Below, in pieces: positions 42,852-50,748 of a DNA stretch of 64,000 nt. The stretch is from an uncultured Acidobacteriota bacterium (GTDB lineage: Bacteria > Acidobacteriota > Terriglobia > Bryobacterales > Bryobacteraceae). The stretch is taken from contig CADEFT010000017.1 in the NCBI GenBank assembly GCA_902826685.1, positions 80,034 through 144,033 on the forward strand. The letters run 5' to 3'. Both the position numbers and the translations under genes were made by a program. How positions within the stretch are numbered: position 1 is the stretch's first letter; each line of letters opens with the position of its first letter. The notes beneath the pieces were generated by a model. It was not told where the DNA came from. It did no database searches and saw only the letters and a program-made list of their open reading frames with translations.

Positions 42852-45281
42852 ATGCGGTTCCTGTTGGCACTGGCGCTTGCCTTTCTTCTGCCCGCGCAAA
42901 CGCAGCGGCGCGTTTTCTCACGGATCATGACCGGCGAGCCTTACACGCTGGAATGCTATCTGCCCCAGATCACCAACGGGCCGAACTTCCCCACGTGGTC
43001 GCCGGATGGTAAGGAGTTGGCGTTTTCGATGAAGGGCTCGATCTGGCGCATGAAGCTAGGGGAGACGGCCGCGCGTGAGTTGACCGCCGATTCCGGATAC
43101 GCGGGCATGCCGGCTTGGTCGCCGGATGGGCGCTTCATCGTCTACACGTCCGATGCGAAAGAAGAAATTCATCTCCGGCTGCTTGATCTACAGACCGGCG
43201 AGAACCGCGCGCTGACCTCCGGCAATTCGATCAACGTGGAGCCGGAGTGGTCGCCCGACGGGTCGAAGATCGCTTATGTGTCCACCTGGCCGAACGGCAA
43301 TTACAACCTCTATGTGATGCCGTTGAGCGGCGGCATTCCCGGCACGCCGCGGCAACTGACCGGAGATTTCGAATTGGTTCCGCCCACCGTCTATTACGGC
43401 AAGTGGGCGCTGCATATTCACCCCACCTGGACGCGCGACGGCAAGGAACTGATCTTCGTTTCCAATCGCGACAACAAGCACGGATCGGGCGGGTTCTATC
43501 GCATGCGCGCCGAACCGAATGCGCCCATGAAGCGATTCCACTATGAAGAGACGACGTGGAAAGCGCGGCCTTCGCTATCGCCCGACGGGGCGAAGCTTGT
43601 CTATAGCTCTTACCTCGGCCGGCAGTGGCAGCAGTTGTGGGCGATGCCGCCTTCGGGCGGCGACGCCTTCCCGTTGACGTATGGCGAGTTCGACCGCACT
43701 ACGCCGCGCTGGTCCCCCGACGGCACCCGCATTGCCTTCATCTCGAATGAAACGGGCGAGACGGCGTTGTGGCTGTGGCATTGGTTCGGCGGCAAGATGG
43801 AGCAGGTGAAACCGGAACGCCTGACCTACAAGCGGCCCATGGCCAAGCTGCATGTGCGCGTGCTGGACGCCGCGACGAACAAACCCATGCGCTCGCGCGT
43901 CCATCTGACCGCTTCGGACGAACGCGCCTATGCCCCCACGGAGAGTTGGTTCCGTGCCGACTGGCTTATGTTCGATCACATGGACCAGGCCGGCGAGTAT
44001 CACTACTTCCACACCGATGGCGATTTTTCGGTCGACCTTCCACCAGGCAAAACGACGCTGGCGTTTTCGCGGGGCTTCGAGTTTCAACCGGTCGAGAAGG
44101 AACTGACGGTCGCTCTCGACCGGCCAAACGAACTGACGGTAGCCCTTCAGCGCATCGACAACATGGCGGCCCGGGGATGGTGGGACGGCGACAACCATTT
44201 CCACATGAACTACGCGGGAGTCTATTTCAATACGCCGGCCAAGCTGATGGAACAGGCCGAGGCCGAAGACATCCACGTGTTGAACAATCTGATCTGCAAT
44301 AAGGAGCAGAGGATTCCGGATATCGGGCACTTTACCGGCGCACCGGACAAGGTTTCAAACGCCACGCGCGTTCTGTTTCACAGCCAGGAATATCACCCGC
44401 CGTTCTGGGGTCACGCCGCGTATTTGAATTTGAAACGGCACATCGTGATTCCCGATTACGTGGGATATCAGAACACGGTGGTGGACTCCATCTTTCCGGC
44501 CAACACGGTTCCGGCAGGAGTGGCGCGCGCACAGGGAGGGCTGGCCGGATATGCCCATGGAGCCGGGCCGCATTTCGCTGTGGATCTCGCCTTGGATAAC
44601 GTGGACTTCGTCGAAGCGAACGCGCTAGCCGGCATGGAGCCGCTCTACAGAGCGTGGAATTGCGGCTACAAGGTGGTGGCGAGTGCGGGCGAAGACGCGT
44701 TTCCCAATTTTTACCGCAGCTATATTCTGGGGTCGAACCGCGTGTACGTACGCACCGGGCCGAGGCTTGACTACGACAAGTGGATGGCGGACTTCCGCGC
44801 CGGGCGATCGTTTGTGACGTCGGGTCCCTTGGTATTGCTCAAGGTGAATGGCAAGGAACCCGGCGACGAGATCCGGCTGCCGGCGGGGACGCATACGGTG
44901 AAGCTAGAAGTTGCGGTGAAATCGATCACGCCGGTGGAATCGATCGAGGTGATGCACAATGGAAAATCGCTTGGCGACGTGAAGACGGTAACCTTGGATC
45001 GCAGCGGGTGGATCTCGGTGCAGGTGAAGGCGAAGTACACGCGCGATCCGATCCGGCGTCCGTTCCCGTTCGCGGCCACCATGCCGGTGTGGATCACCGT
45101 GGACAACAAGCCGGTGCGGTCCCGGGCGGACGCCGAATACTTTGTTCAATGGATCGACAGGACGCTGGACCGTGCGTTGAAACTCAACTTCAACAACGCC
45201 GGCGAGCGCGAACAGACCGAGACGATGTATAGAGAAGCGCGCGCCCGGATGGAGCGGCGCGCGGCGGAGGCGGCGCAATGA
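42852..45281 (+). CDS. Secreted PD40 propeller-CehA/McbA metallohydrolase (module 1)
   Basis: An 809-residue protein from the ATG at 42852, which gives signal peptide MRFLLALALAFLLPAQ. Residues about 40-330 carry six PD40 blades (FPTWSPDGKELAF, MPAWSPDGRFIVY, EPEWSPDGSKIAY and others), a beta-propeller. A linker domain with a carboxypeptidase-like sandwich (ADLPPG-type repeats) follows. The C-terminal half is a CehA/McbA-type PHP-fold metallohydrolase: WWDGDNHFHMNYAGVYFNTP holds the first HxH metal motif, and SAGEDAFPNFYRS the later acidic site. CehA hydrolyses aryl carbamates; the real substrate here is unknown. The stop overlaps the next gene's ATG by 4 nt. Close paralogue at 47025-49481. 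Confidence 0.85.
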   Translation: MRFLLALALAFLLPAQTQRRVFSRIMTGEPYTLECYLPQITNGPNFPTWSPDGKELAFSMKGSIWRMKLGETAARELTADSGYAGMPAWSPDGRFIVYTSDAKEEIHLRLLDLQTGENRALTSGNSINVEPEWSPDGSKIAYVSTWPNGNYNLYVMPLSGGIPGTPRQLTGDFELVPPTVYYGKWALHIHPTWTRDGKELIFVSNRDNKHGSGGFYRMRAEPNAPMKRFHYEETTWKARPSLSPDGAKLVYSSYLGRQWQQLWAMPPSGGDAFPLTYGEFDRTTPRWSPDGTRIAFISNETGETALWLWHWFGGKMEQVKPERLTYKRPMAKLHVRVLDAATNKPMRSRVHLTASDERAYAPTESWFRADWLMFDHMDQAGEYHYFHTDGDFSVDLPPGKTTLAFSRGFEFQPVEKELTVALDRPNELTVALQRIDNMAARGWWDGDNHFHMNYAGVYFNTPAKLMEQAEAEDIHVLNNLICNKEQRIPDIGHFTGAPDKVSNATRVLFHSQEYHPPFWGHAAYLNLKRHIVIPDYVGYQNTVVDSIFPANTVPAGVARAQGGLAGYAHGAGPHFAVDLALDNVDFVEANALAGMEPLYRAWNCGYKVVASAGEDAFPNFYRSYILGSNRVYVRTGPRLDYDKWMADFRAGRSFVTSGPLVLLKVNGKEPGDEIRLPAGTHTVKLEVAVKSITPVESIEVMHNGKSLGDVKTVTLDRSGWISVQVKAKYTRDPIRRPFPFAATMPVWITVDNKPVRSRADAEYFVQWIDRTLDRALKLNFNNAGEREQTETMYREARARMERRAAEAAQ

Positions 45282-46165
45282 TTCCCTTTTTGTTTCTGTT
45301 GCTGCAGCAGCCCACGGCCCGGGACATGCCGCAGGAGATGGTGTGGGTGGACCGGCAGGGAAACGTGCTGGGACGGGTAGGGGCCGTACAACAGGCGATC
45401 TTTTTTCCCGAAATCTCGCCCGATGGAAAGTCCATCGCCGTCTCCGCGCGCGACGGGGAAGTGAACGATCGGGATGTGTGGATTCACGACACCGCCACCG
45501 GATCGAAGCGCGTTCACTCGCCCGCCAAGGGAAACGACAACTTTCCCATCTGGGCCGCGGACGGAAGGTTGATCTGGAATAGCAGCCGCACTGGCGAATA
45601 CGAGTTGTTCCGCGGCGATTCGCTGTTGCTGAAGCTACCCGCCAGCCAGTATCCGCGCAGCGTCTCTCCCGATGGCAAGTGGCTGTTATATACACAGGCC
45701 GATAAGAAGCGCGATCTGTACCTGCTGAATCTGGAGGGCGAACCCAAACCGCGGCCGGTCTTTCCGGAGGCACGTCATTGGACGGAGGTGGCGCGGTTCT
45801 CTCCCGACGGACGCTATTTCGCCTATGCTTCGAATGAAGCCGGGCCGTTTGAAATCTACGTGGCCAGCGTTGAGAATCCGGCCAGGCGATGGAAGGTTTC
45901 AAAGGAACTGGCCAACGGATGGGCTGGGGGAGGCGGCGGGCCGCGTTGGCGCGCCGATGGCAAGGAACTGTTCTACATGATGGGCGACGCGATGATCGCG
46001 GTGGAAGTGTCCCTCGATGGCGAATTCAAAGCGGGCACCGCGAAGCGGCTCTTCGCGGCGCCGGGAATGATGGGCAACTTCCCCGATGAATCGCCGTGGG
46101 TGGCGAAGTACGACGTGACGGCGGACGGCCAGAAGTTCGTTTTCGTCAGGAAGGCCGTGCCTTAG
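45278..46165 (+). CDS. PD40 beta-propeller protein with possible weak leader
   Basis: A 295-residue protein coupled to the CehA-like gene by a 4-nt overlap. It has a short hydrophobic start (MIPFLFLLLQQPTA), then PD40-type blades: FFPEISPDGKSIAVSARDGE, FPIWAADGRLIWNSSRTGEY, YPRSVSPDGKWLLYTQADKK and VARFSPDGRYFAYASNEAGP. The start MVWVDRQGNVLGRVG near residue 20 matches the sequence just after the kinase-linked PD40 propellers of this phylum, so it may derive from such a protein. It ends in a 4-nt overlap with the convergent amidohydrolase gene. Confidence 0.78.
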   Translation: MIPFLFLLLQQPTARDMPQEMVWVDRQGNVLGRVGAVQQAIFFPEISPDGKSIAVSARDGEVNDRDVWIHDTATGSKRVHSPAKGNDNFPIWAADGRLIWNSSRTGEYELFRGDSLLLKLPASQYPRSVSPDGKWLLYTQADKKRDLYLLNLEGEPKPRPVFPEARHWTEVARFSPDGRYFAYASNEAGPFEIYVASVENPARRWKVSKELANGWAGGGGGPRWRADGKELFYMMGDAMIAVEVSLDGEFKAGTAKRLFAAPGMMGNFPDESPWVAKYDVTADGQKFVFVRKAVP

Positions 46166-47001
46166 AGCGCGGAGTTCTTAAACCAGAGCCGGCGCGCGTT
46201 TTCCCCCAGGATCGCCTTGCGCTCACTCTCTTTAAGCGGCAGCGCTTCGGTGAAGATCTTCAAGTGTTCGGTATAGCTGATCTTGGGTGTCCAGATTTCG
46301 TTCGGATAGCAGCTCGCCCAGACACAGCGTTCCGCTCCATAGGCACGAATGACCTGCAGCGCGGCGTCGTGCAGATCTTCGCAAGGGTAGGGCTGCTTGG
46401 TGCCGGTTCCGATGAAATCCACCTTGGCGTAGAGATTCTGGAACCGGGCCAGATCGAGCACGGCTTTCAAATCGCGCACCAGATCCGGACCCGGCTTCAA
46501 ATCCATGCAGTGGCAAAACCCATAGGTGAGCGACGGAAACTCGCGCATCATCTTGGAGGCGCTTTCCACCATGGCGTATTGCATGAGGAAAATGTCGATG
46601 GTGATGCCCTCTTCCACCGCGACTTTCCAGAGCGCGCGAACGCCCGCGTCGTCGAACGATTTCGCCTTGCCCGACGGGATGCTGCGCAGCGACTTGACGC
46701 CGTAATTGCGCACGAACTGGCGCAACAGGCCGGGACTGCGGGGATCGTCGGGGTCAAGCGTGCAGACGCCGCACATCCAATCGCGGTGCTCCCGCGTGGC
46801 ATCGCAAAGGTAGCTGTTGTCGTATCCGTAGAAGGTCACGGTCTGAATGGCGCGGACCGCCGAAACGCCCGCCGCCCGGCTCAGGTGATGCAGATGCTCG
46901 GCCGAACCGACCCACTGGGGAGGCCGGAACGGGTCCTTGCGGGGCGGGTAACGCTTCTCGTCGAAAGAATAGATGTGCGCGTGGCAGTCGATTACCAGCA
47001 T
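46162..47001 (-). CDS. Amidohydrolase-related protein with altered active site (copy 2)
   Basis: A 279-residue protein from the ATG at 47001 (MLVIDCHAHIYS); an earlier in-frame ATG at 47025 would add eight hydrophobic residues. Metal ligands H7-A-H9 are present. It aligns along its whole length with the amidohydrolase at 28682-29500. However, the family aspartate of GSDFP is Cys231 here (WASCYPNE), and the preceding DH is CH. Either the reaction is altered or activity is lost. It is divergent from the CehA-like gene 2, and their start codons are only 23 nt apart. Confidence 0.82.
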   Translation of the reverse strand: MLVIDCHAHIYSFDEKRYPPRKDPFRPPQWVGSAEHLHHLSRAAGVSAVRAIQTVTFYGYDNSYLCDATREHRDWMCGVCTLDPDDPRSPGLLRQFVRNYGVKSLRSIPSGKAKSFDDAGVRALWKVAVEEGITIDIFLMQYAMVESASKMMREFPSLTYGFCHCMDLKPGPDLVRDLKAVLDLARFQNLYAKVDFIGTGTKQPYPCEDLHDAALQVIRAYGAERCVWASCYPNEIWTPKISYTEHLKIFTEALPLKESERKAILGENARRLWFKNSAL

Positions 47002-47008
47002 GACGACC

Positions 47009-47016
47009 ACTATAAT
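47009..47016. promoter_or_regulatory. Overlapping bidirectional -10 element
   Basis: The 8-mer ACTATAAT contains TATAAT on the plus strand (47011-47016, 8 nt before the ATG at 47025) and TATAGT on the minus strand (47014-47009, 7 nt before the ATG at 47001). Both spacings suit leaderless starts. One shared motif may therefore drive both divergent genes. Confidence 0.5.
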
Positions 47017-47024
47017 GGCACTCA

Positions 47025-49481
47025 ATGATCAGGGCTTCCCTTCTCCTGCTGTTGGCGATATCGGCGCACGGGCAAATGAAGCGCGCCGGTTTTGCATCCG
47101 GCTACATGTACAGCTATTACGTGCCCCAATCGGCGAGCACACCGTGGCGGCCTGCCTGGTCGCCGGACGGACGGGAAATCGCCTTCGGCATGTCGGGGTC
47201 GCTATGGAAAATCAGGCCGGGCGATACGACCGCCTATGAGCTGACCGCCGGCGCCACATACGATTCTTCTCCAGCCTGGTCTCCCGATGGCCGGTTCATC
47301 GTCTACACGGGGGAAGATTCGAAGGGCGTCAACCTGATGCTGCTGAACGTCGCGACGCGCGAGACCACGGTGCTCACCCAGGGCAGCGACATTTACACCG
47401 ATCCCGTATTCTCGCCAGATGGGAAGAGCATCGCCTTCGTGCGGGGCATGCAGGGCACGCCGCGCGCGGCCAACGGCTTTCTGATTTACACGATGCCGTT
47501 CGACAACGGGAAGACCGGAACGCCCACCCGGATCACATCGGAAAACTCGTTTGGCCGCGCGCGCCTTTACTTCAACCCGCACGACGACCACATTTCCCCG
47601 AATTTCTCGCCCGACGGAAAGGAGCTGCTGCTGGTTTCCAATCGCGGGATTCCACTTGGCTCGGGCGCGATCTGGCGAACGAAGGTGCAGCCGAATGCGA
47701 TGGCGGACGCGAAGATGATTCTGCGCGAGGAGACGCTCTACCGCACGCAGCCACAGTTTTCGCCCGATGGCAAGCGGATCCTCTACAGCTCCCATCGCGG
47801 ATCCCAATTCAACAATCTGTACGTGCTGCCGTCGCAAGGCGGCGAGCCGTATCAGATGACTTTCGGCGACTGGGACCACTTCGATCCGCGCTGGTCGCCC
47901 GATGGCGAGCACATCGCGTATATCTCGAATCGCCATGGAATTTCCGAGTTGCGCCTGCTCAGGACCTATGGCGGCGAAGACACGAAGGTGGAGATCGAGC
48001 GCCGGGTGTGGCGGCGGCCCATGGGCAAACTGGAAGTGAGGATTCGCGGCGCGGCGCGATTTTACCTGATGGGCGCCGACGGCAAATCTTATGCGCCATC
48101 CACCGCCTATCATCGCGTGGCGGGCCGGTCCTCTCATCGCGATTTCTTTCACGCCGAAGACAAGTTCACCGTCGATCTGCCGCCCGGCGAAGCGACGCTC
48201 GAAGCGGTAAAGGGCGTGGAATACGTGCCGCAGTCGAAGAAGGTAACGATCCGGCAGGATCAGGTGACCATCGCAGACATCGACCTGCAGCGCCTCACGA
48301 GCATGAACGCGGCTGGCTGGTGGAGCGCGTCCGACCACGTCCACATGAACTACGCGGGCAACCTGCACAATACGCCGGAGAACCTGATGATGATGGCGCG
48401 GGCGGAGGATTTGGACGTTGTGGGCGAAAAAATCTGCAATAAAGACCACCGCATCTTCGATCACCAATACTTCACCGGGCGGCCGCATGCGCTCACCAAC
48501 TCCGAACAGATTCTCACGTTCGGCGAAGAGTACCGGCCGCCGTTTTACGGCCACATCAATTTCATCAATCTCACCAGGCATCTGATCTCGCCGTTCACCA
48601 CCGGCTACGAAGGATCGGGCATTGAGAGCCTGTATCCCAGCAACACCGACATGTTCCTGGCCGCGCGCAAGCAGGGGGCGGTCAGTGGATACGTTCATCC
48701 ATGGTCGAGCGATCCCGTCAAGTCCGGGTACAGCGTGGCGCGCGGATTCCCGGTGGATCTGGCGCTTGGTTCGTTCGAATATCTGGAGCTGCACACCAGC
48801 GCGGGTCACTTCAGCGGAACGGCTCCGGTTTGGCATCGCGCGCTCAATTGCGGCTTCCGTGTCACCGCGTCGGCCGGGGAGGATTCGATCCTCGGTTTGC
48901 ATGCGACGCCGATCATCGGGTCCAGCCGCTTGTATGCGTACGTGGGCGACAAGCTCGAATGGTCCCGCTACGTGGAAGCGATCCGGCAGGGGCGGACGTT
49001 CGTAACCAACGGCCCGCTGCTTTCCTTCACCGTAGACGGCCACATTCCCGGCGACGAGATTCCACTCGCCGGTGACAGCGTGGAGGTGAACGCCAGTGCG
49101 CAATCGATTGTGCCTCTCGAAAAGCTGGAGATTTATTTCAACGGCAAAGTCATCGCGTCGAGTGACGGCAGCCCAATCCGCAAGCGGCTGGCGATCGACC
49201 GCAGCGGGTGGCTCACTCTGCGGGCCACCAATTCCAAGCCGCAGCATCCTGTCGACGACAGTTACATCGTCGGCGAAACCAGCCCGGTGTATGTTTCAAA
49301 GGGCGGCCAGCCGGTCCGTTCGAAGCCCGACGCCGAGTACTTCATTCAGTGGATCGACGGCATTACGAAGATGGCCGAAGCCCATCCCGGTTGGCGATCG
49401 GATAAGGAACGCAGCCACGTTCTCGGCCAGTTCCGCCAGGCGCGAGCGGTCTTCGAACAGCGCGCCAGGGAGAGCCAGTAA
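47025..49481 (+). CDS. Secreted PD40 propeller-CehA/McbA metallohydrolase (module 2)
   Basis: An 818-residue paralogue of the protein at 42852-45281. Signal peptide MIRASLLLLLAISAHGQ, six PD40 blades (RPAWSPDGREIAF, SPAWSPDGRFIVY, DPVFSPDGKSIAF, QPQFSPDGKRILY and others), an Ig-like linker, then the CehA/McbA-type PHP domain. WWSASDHVHMNYAGNLHNTP has the first HxH motif, and SAGEDSILGLHAT the later acidic site. The metal ligands visible in module 1 are conserved. The TAA stop overlaps the next ATG by 1 nt. Likely extracytoplasmic; substrate unknown. Confidence 0.85.
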   Translation: MIRASLLLLLAISAHGQMKRAGFASGYMYSYYVPQSASTPWRPAWSPDGREIAFGMSGSLWKIRPGDTTAYELTAGATYDSSPAWSPDGRFIVYTGEDSKGVNLMLLNVATRETTVLTQGSDIYTDPVFSPDGKSIAFVRGMQGTPRAANGFLIYTMPFDNGKTGTPTRITSENSFGRARLYFNPHDDHISPNFSPDGKELLLVSNRGIPLGSGAIWRTKVQPNAMADAKMILREETLYRTQPQFSPDGKRILYSSHRGSQFNNLYVLPSQGGEPYQMTFGDWDHFDPRWSPDGEHIAYISNRHGISELRLLRTYGGEDTKVEIERRVWRRPMGKLEVRIRGAARFYLMGADGKSYAPSTAYHRVAGRSSHRDFFHAEDKFTVDLPPGEATLEAVKGVEYVPQSKKVTIRQDQVTIADIDLQRLTSMNAAGWWSASDHVHMNYAGNLHNTPENLMMMARAEDLDVVGEKICNKDHRIFDHQYFTGRPHALTNSEQILTFGEEYRPPFYGHINFINLTRHLISPFTTGYEGSGIESLYPSNTDMFLAARKQGAVSGYVHPWSSDPVKSGYSVARGFPVDLALGSFEYLELHTSAGHFSGTAPVWHRALNCGFRVTASAGEDSILGLHATPIIGSSRLYAYVGDKLEWSRYVEAIRQGRTFVTNGPLLSFTVDGHIPGDEIPLAGDSVEVNASAQSIVPLEKLEIYFNGKVIASSDGSPIRKRLAIDRSGWLTLRATNSKPQHPVDDSYIVGETSPVYVSKGGQPVRSKPDAEYFIQWIDGITKMAEAHPGWRSDKERSHVLGQFRQARAVFEQRARESQ

Positions 49482-50710
49482 TGCAGCGCAGAGGATTTCT
49501 AGGCTCAGCCGCGGCGGCTGCCATGGCGGCCCCGGTGGATTTGTCTCTTCAATGCCGCAAGGATTTTCCGCGCGCCATGAACGAGACGTATTTCAACTCG
49601 GCGGCGCAGCATCCGCTGGGCAATCATTCGGTGGCGGCCATGCACCGTTACATCGATTTCCTGCATAAGGGGCCGGGCGAAGGGCGCACCGACTTCTGGG
49701 AGCACGGGCTCGCGGAAGTGAAGCCGATGTACGCCAGGCTCATCAACGCGAAGCCGTCGGAGATCGCCTACACGGGCTCCACCACCATCGGCGAGAACAC
49801 GATTTTGAATGGCATGGACCTGCGCGGCGGCAACGTGGTGACCAACGACTTGCACTACACGGCGTCGTTGTCCAACTACCTGACGCGGCAAACGGTGCAA
49901 GGGCTCGATGTGCGCGTGGTGAAGCATCGCGATTGGACGATCGACCTGAAAGACATGGAGCGGGCGGTGGATTCGAAGACCAGGCTCATCGCCGTGTCGC
50001 TGGTCTCGTCGGTGAACGGCCACGTCGAAAACATCAAAGCGCTGAGCGATCTGGCGCATTCCCATAAGGCCTACCTGTTCGCCGATATCATTCAGGGCTG
50101 CGGGTCGACCCCCATCGACGTAAAGGCCATGGGCATCGACTTCGCTTCGACGGCCATGTACAAGTGGCTGCAGGGCGAGCATGGCTTCGGGTTTCTGTAC
50201 ATCAAAGAGGACCTGATCGGCAGCGCGGTCAAGCCCACCGAGTTCACGGGTCATCCCGACTTCAACTACGAGCCGTGGGTCGCCACGCCGGCGCCGGGAG
50301 CGAGCGGATTGATCAATCACGCGGCCCAGGGAATCGGCGCGTTCGATTGCGGCACGCCATCGGTGATCACCTACGCCGCGCAGCATGCCGCGTTCGAATA
50401 CATGGCGCGGATCGGCGTCGCCAACATCCGCGCGCATGCCGATCGCTTGATCGCAAGGCTTCAGAAGGAACTACCGCCGCTCGGCTACACGCCGATCACT
50501 CCGCGCGGCGCACCGTCTTCGATCGTGACGTTTCTCTGCAAAGACGCCGAAGCGGTGCGGCGGAAGATCCGCGCGAGCAAGGCGAAGATCCTGCTGACCG
50601 GACCCAACTCGGCGCTGACGGTGGGGCGCTTCGGCAACCACATCCGCTTCTCGGTATCGGTCTTCAACAACGACCGCGACATCGACACGATTGTGGAAGC
50701 GCTGGGGTGA
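49481..50710 (+). CDS. Tat-exported class V aminotransferase-fold PLP enzyme (module 2)
   Basis: A 409-residue protein whose ATG overlaps the stop of the CehA-like gene (TAATG). The leader is MQRRGFLGSAAAAAMAAP, a compact twin-arginine signal. The fold matches its paralogue: FNSAAQHPLGNHSVAAM, IAYTGSTTIGENTILNGM and the PLP lysine in TAMYKWLQGEHGFGFLYI. Both copies keep the long KHRDW-x-IDLKDMER stretch. A PvdN-like periplasmic role on an amino-containing substrate is a reasonable inference; no substrate can be named. A receptor gene follows after 38 nt. Confidence 0.83.
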   Translation: MQRRGFLGSAAAAAMAAPVDLSLQCRKDFPRAMNETYFNSAAQHPLGNHSVAAMHRYIDFLHKGPGEGRTDFWEHGLAEVKPMYARLINAKPSEIAYTGSTTIGENTILNGMDLRGGNVVTNDLHYTASLSNYLTRQTVQGLDVRVVKHRDWTIDLKDMERAVDSKTRLIAVSLVSSVNGHVENIKALSDLAHSHKAYLFADIIQGCGSTPIDVKAMGIDFASTAMYKWLQGEHGFGFLYIKEDLIGSAVKPTEFTGHPDFNYEPWVATPAPGASGLINHAAQGIGAFDCGTPSVITYAAQHAAFEYMARIGVANIRAHADRLIARLQKELPPLGYTPITPRGAPSSIVTFLCKDAEAVRRKIRASKAKILLTGPNSALTVGRFGNHIRFSVSVFNNDRDIDTIVEALG

Positions 50711-50748
50711 AGGTGATACGATGGCGCAAACCGTGACAAGGAAGGCAC

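Noticed and set aside
47202..49247. 681-codon open frame on the minus strand
   Set aside because: Antisense to the CehA-like gene of module 2; Arg/His-rich, no recognisable family.
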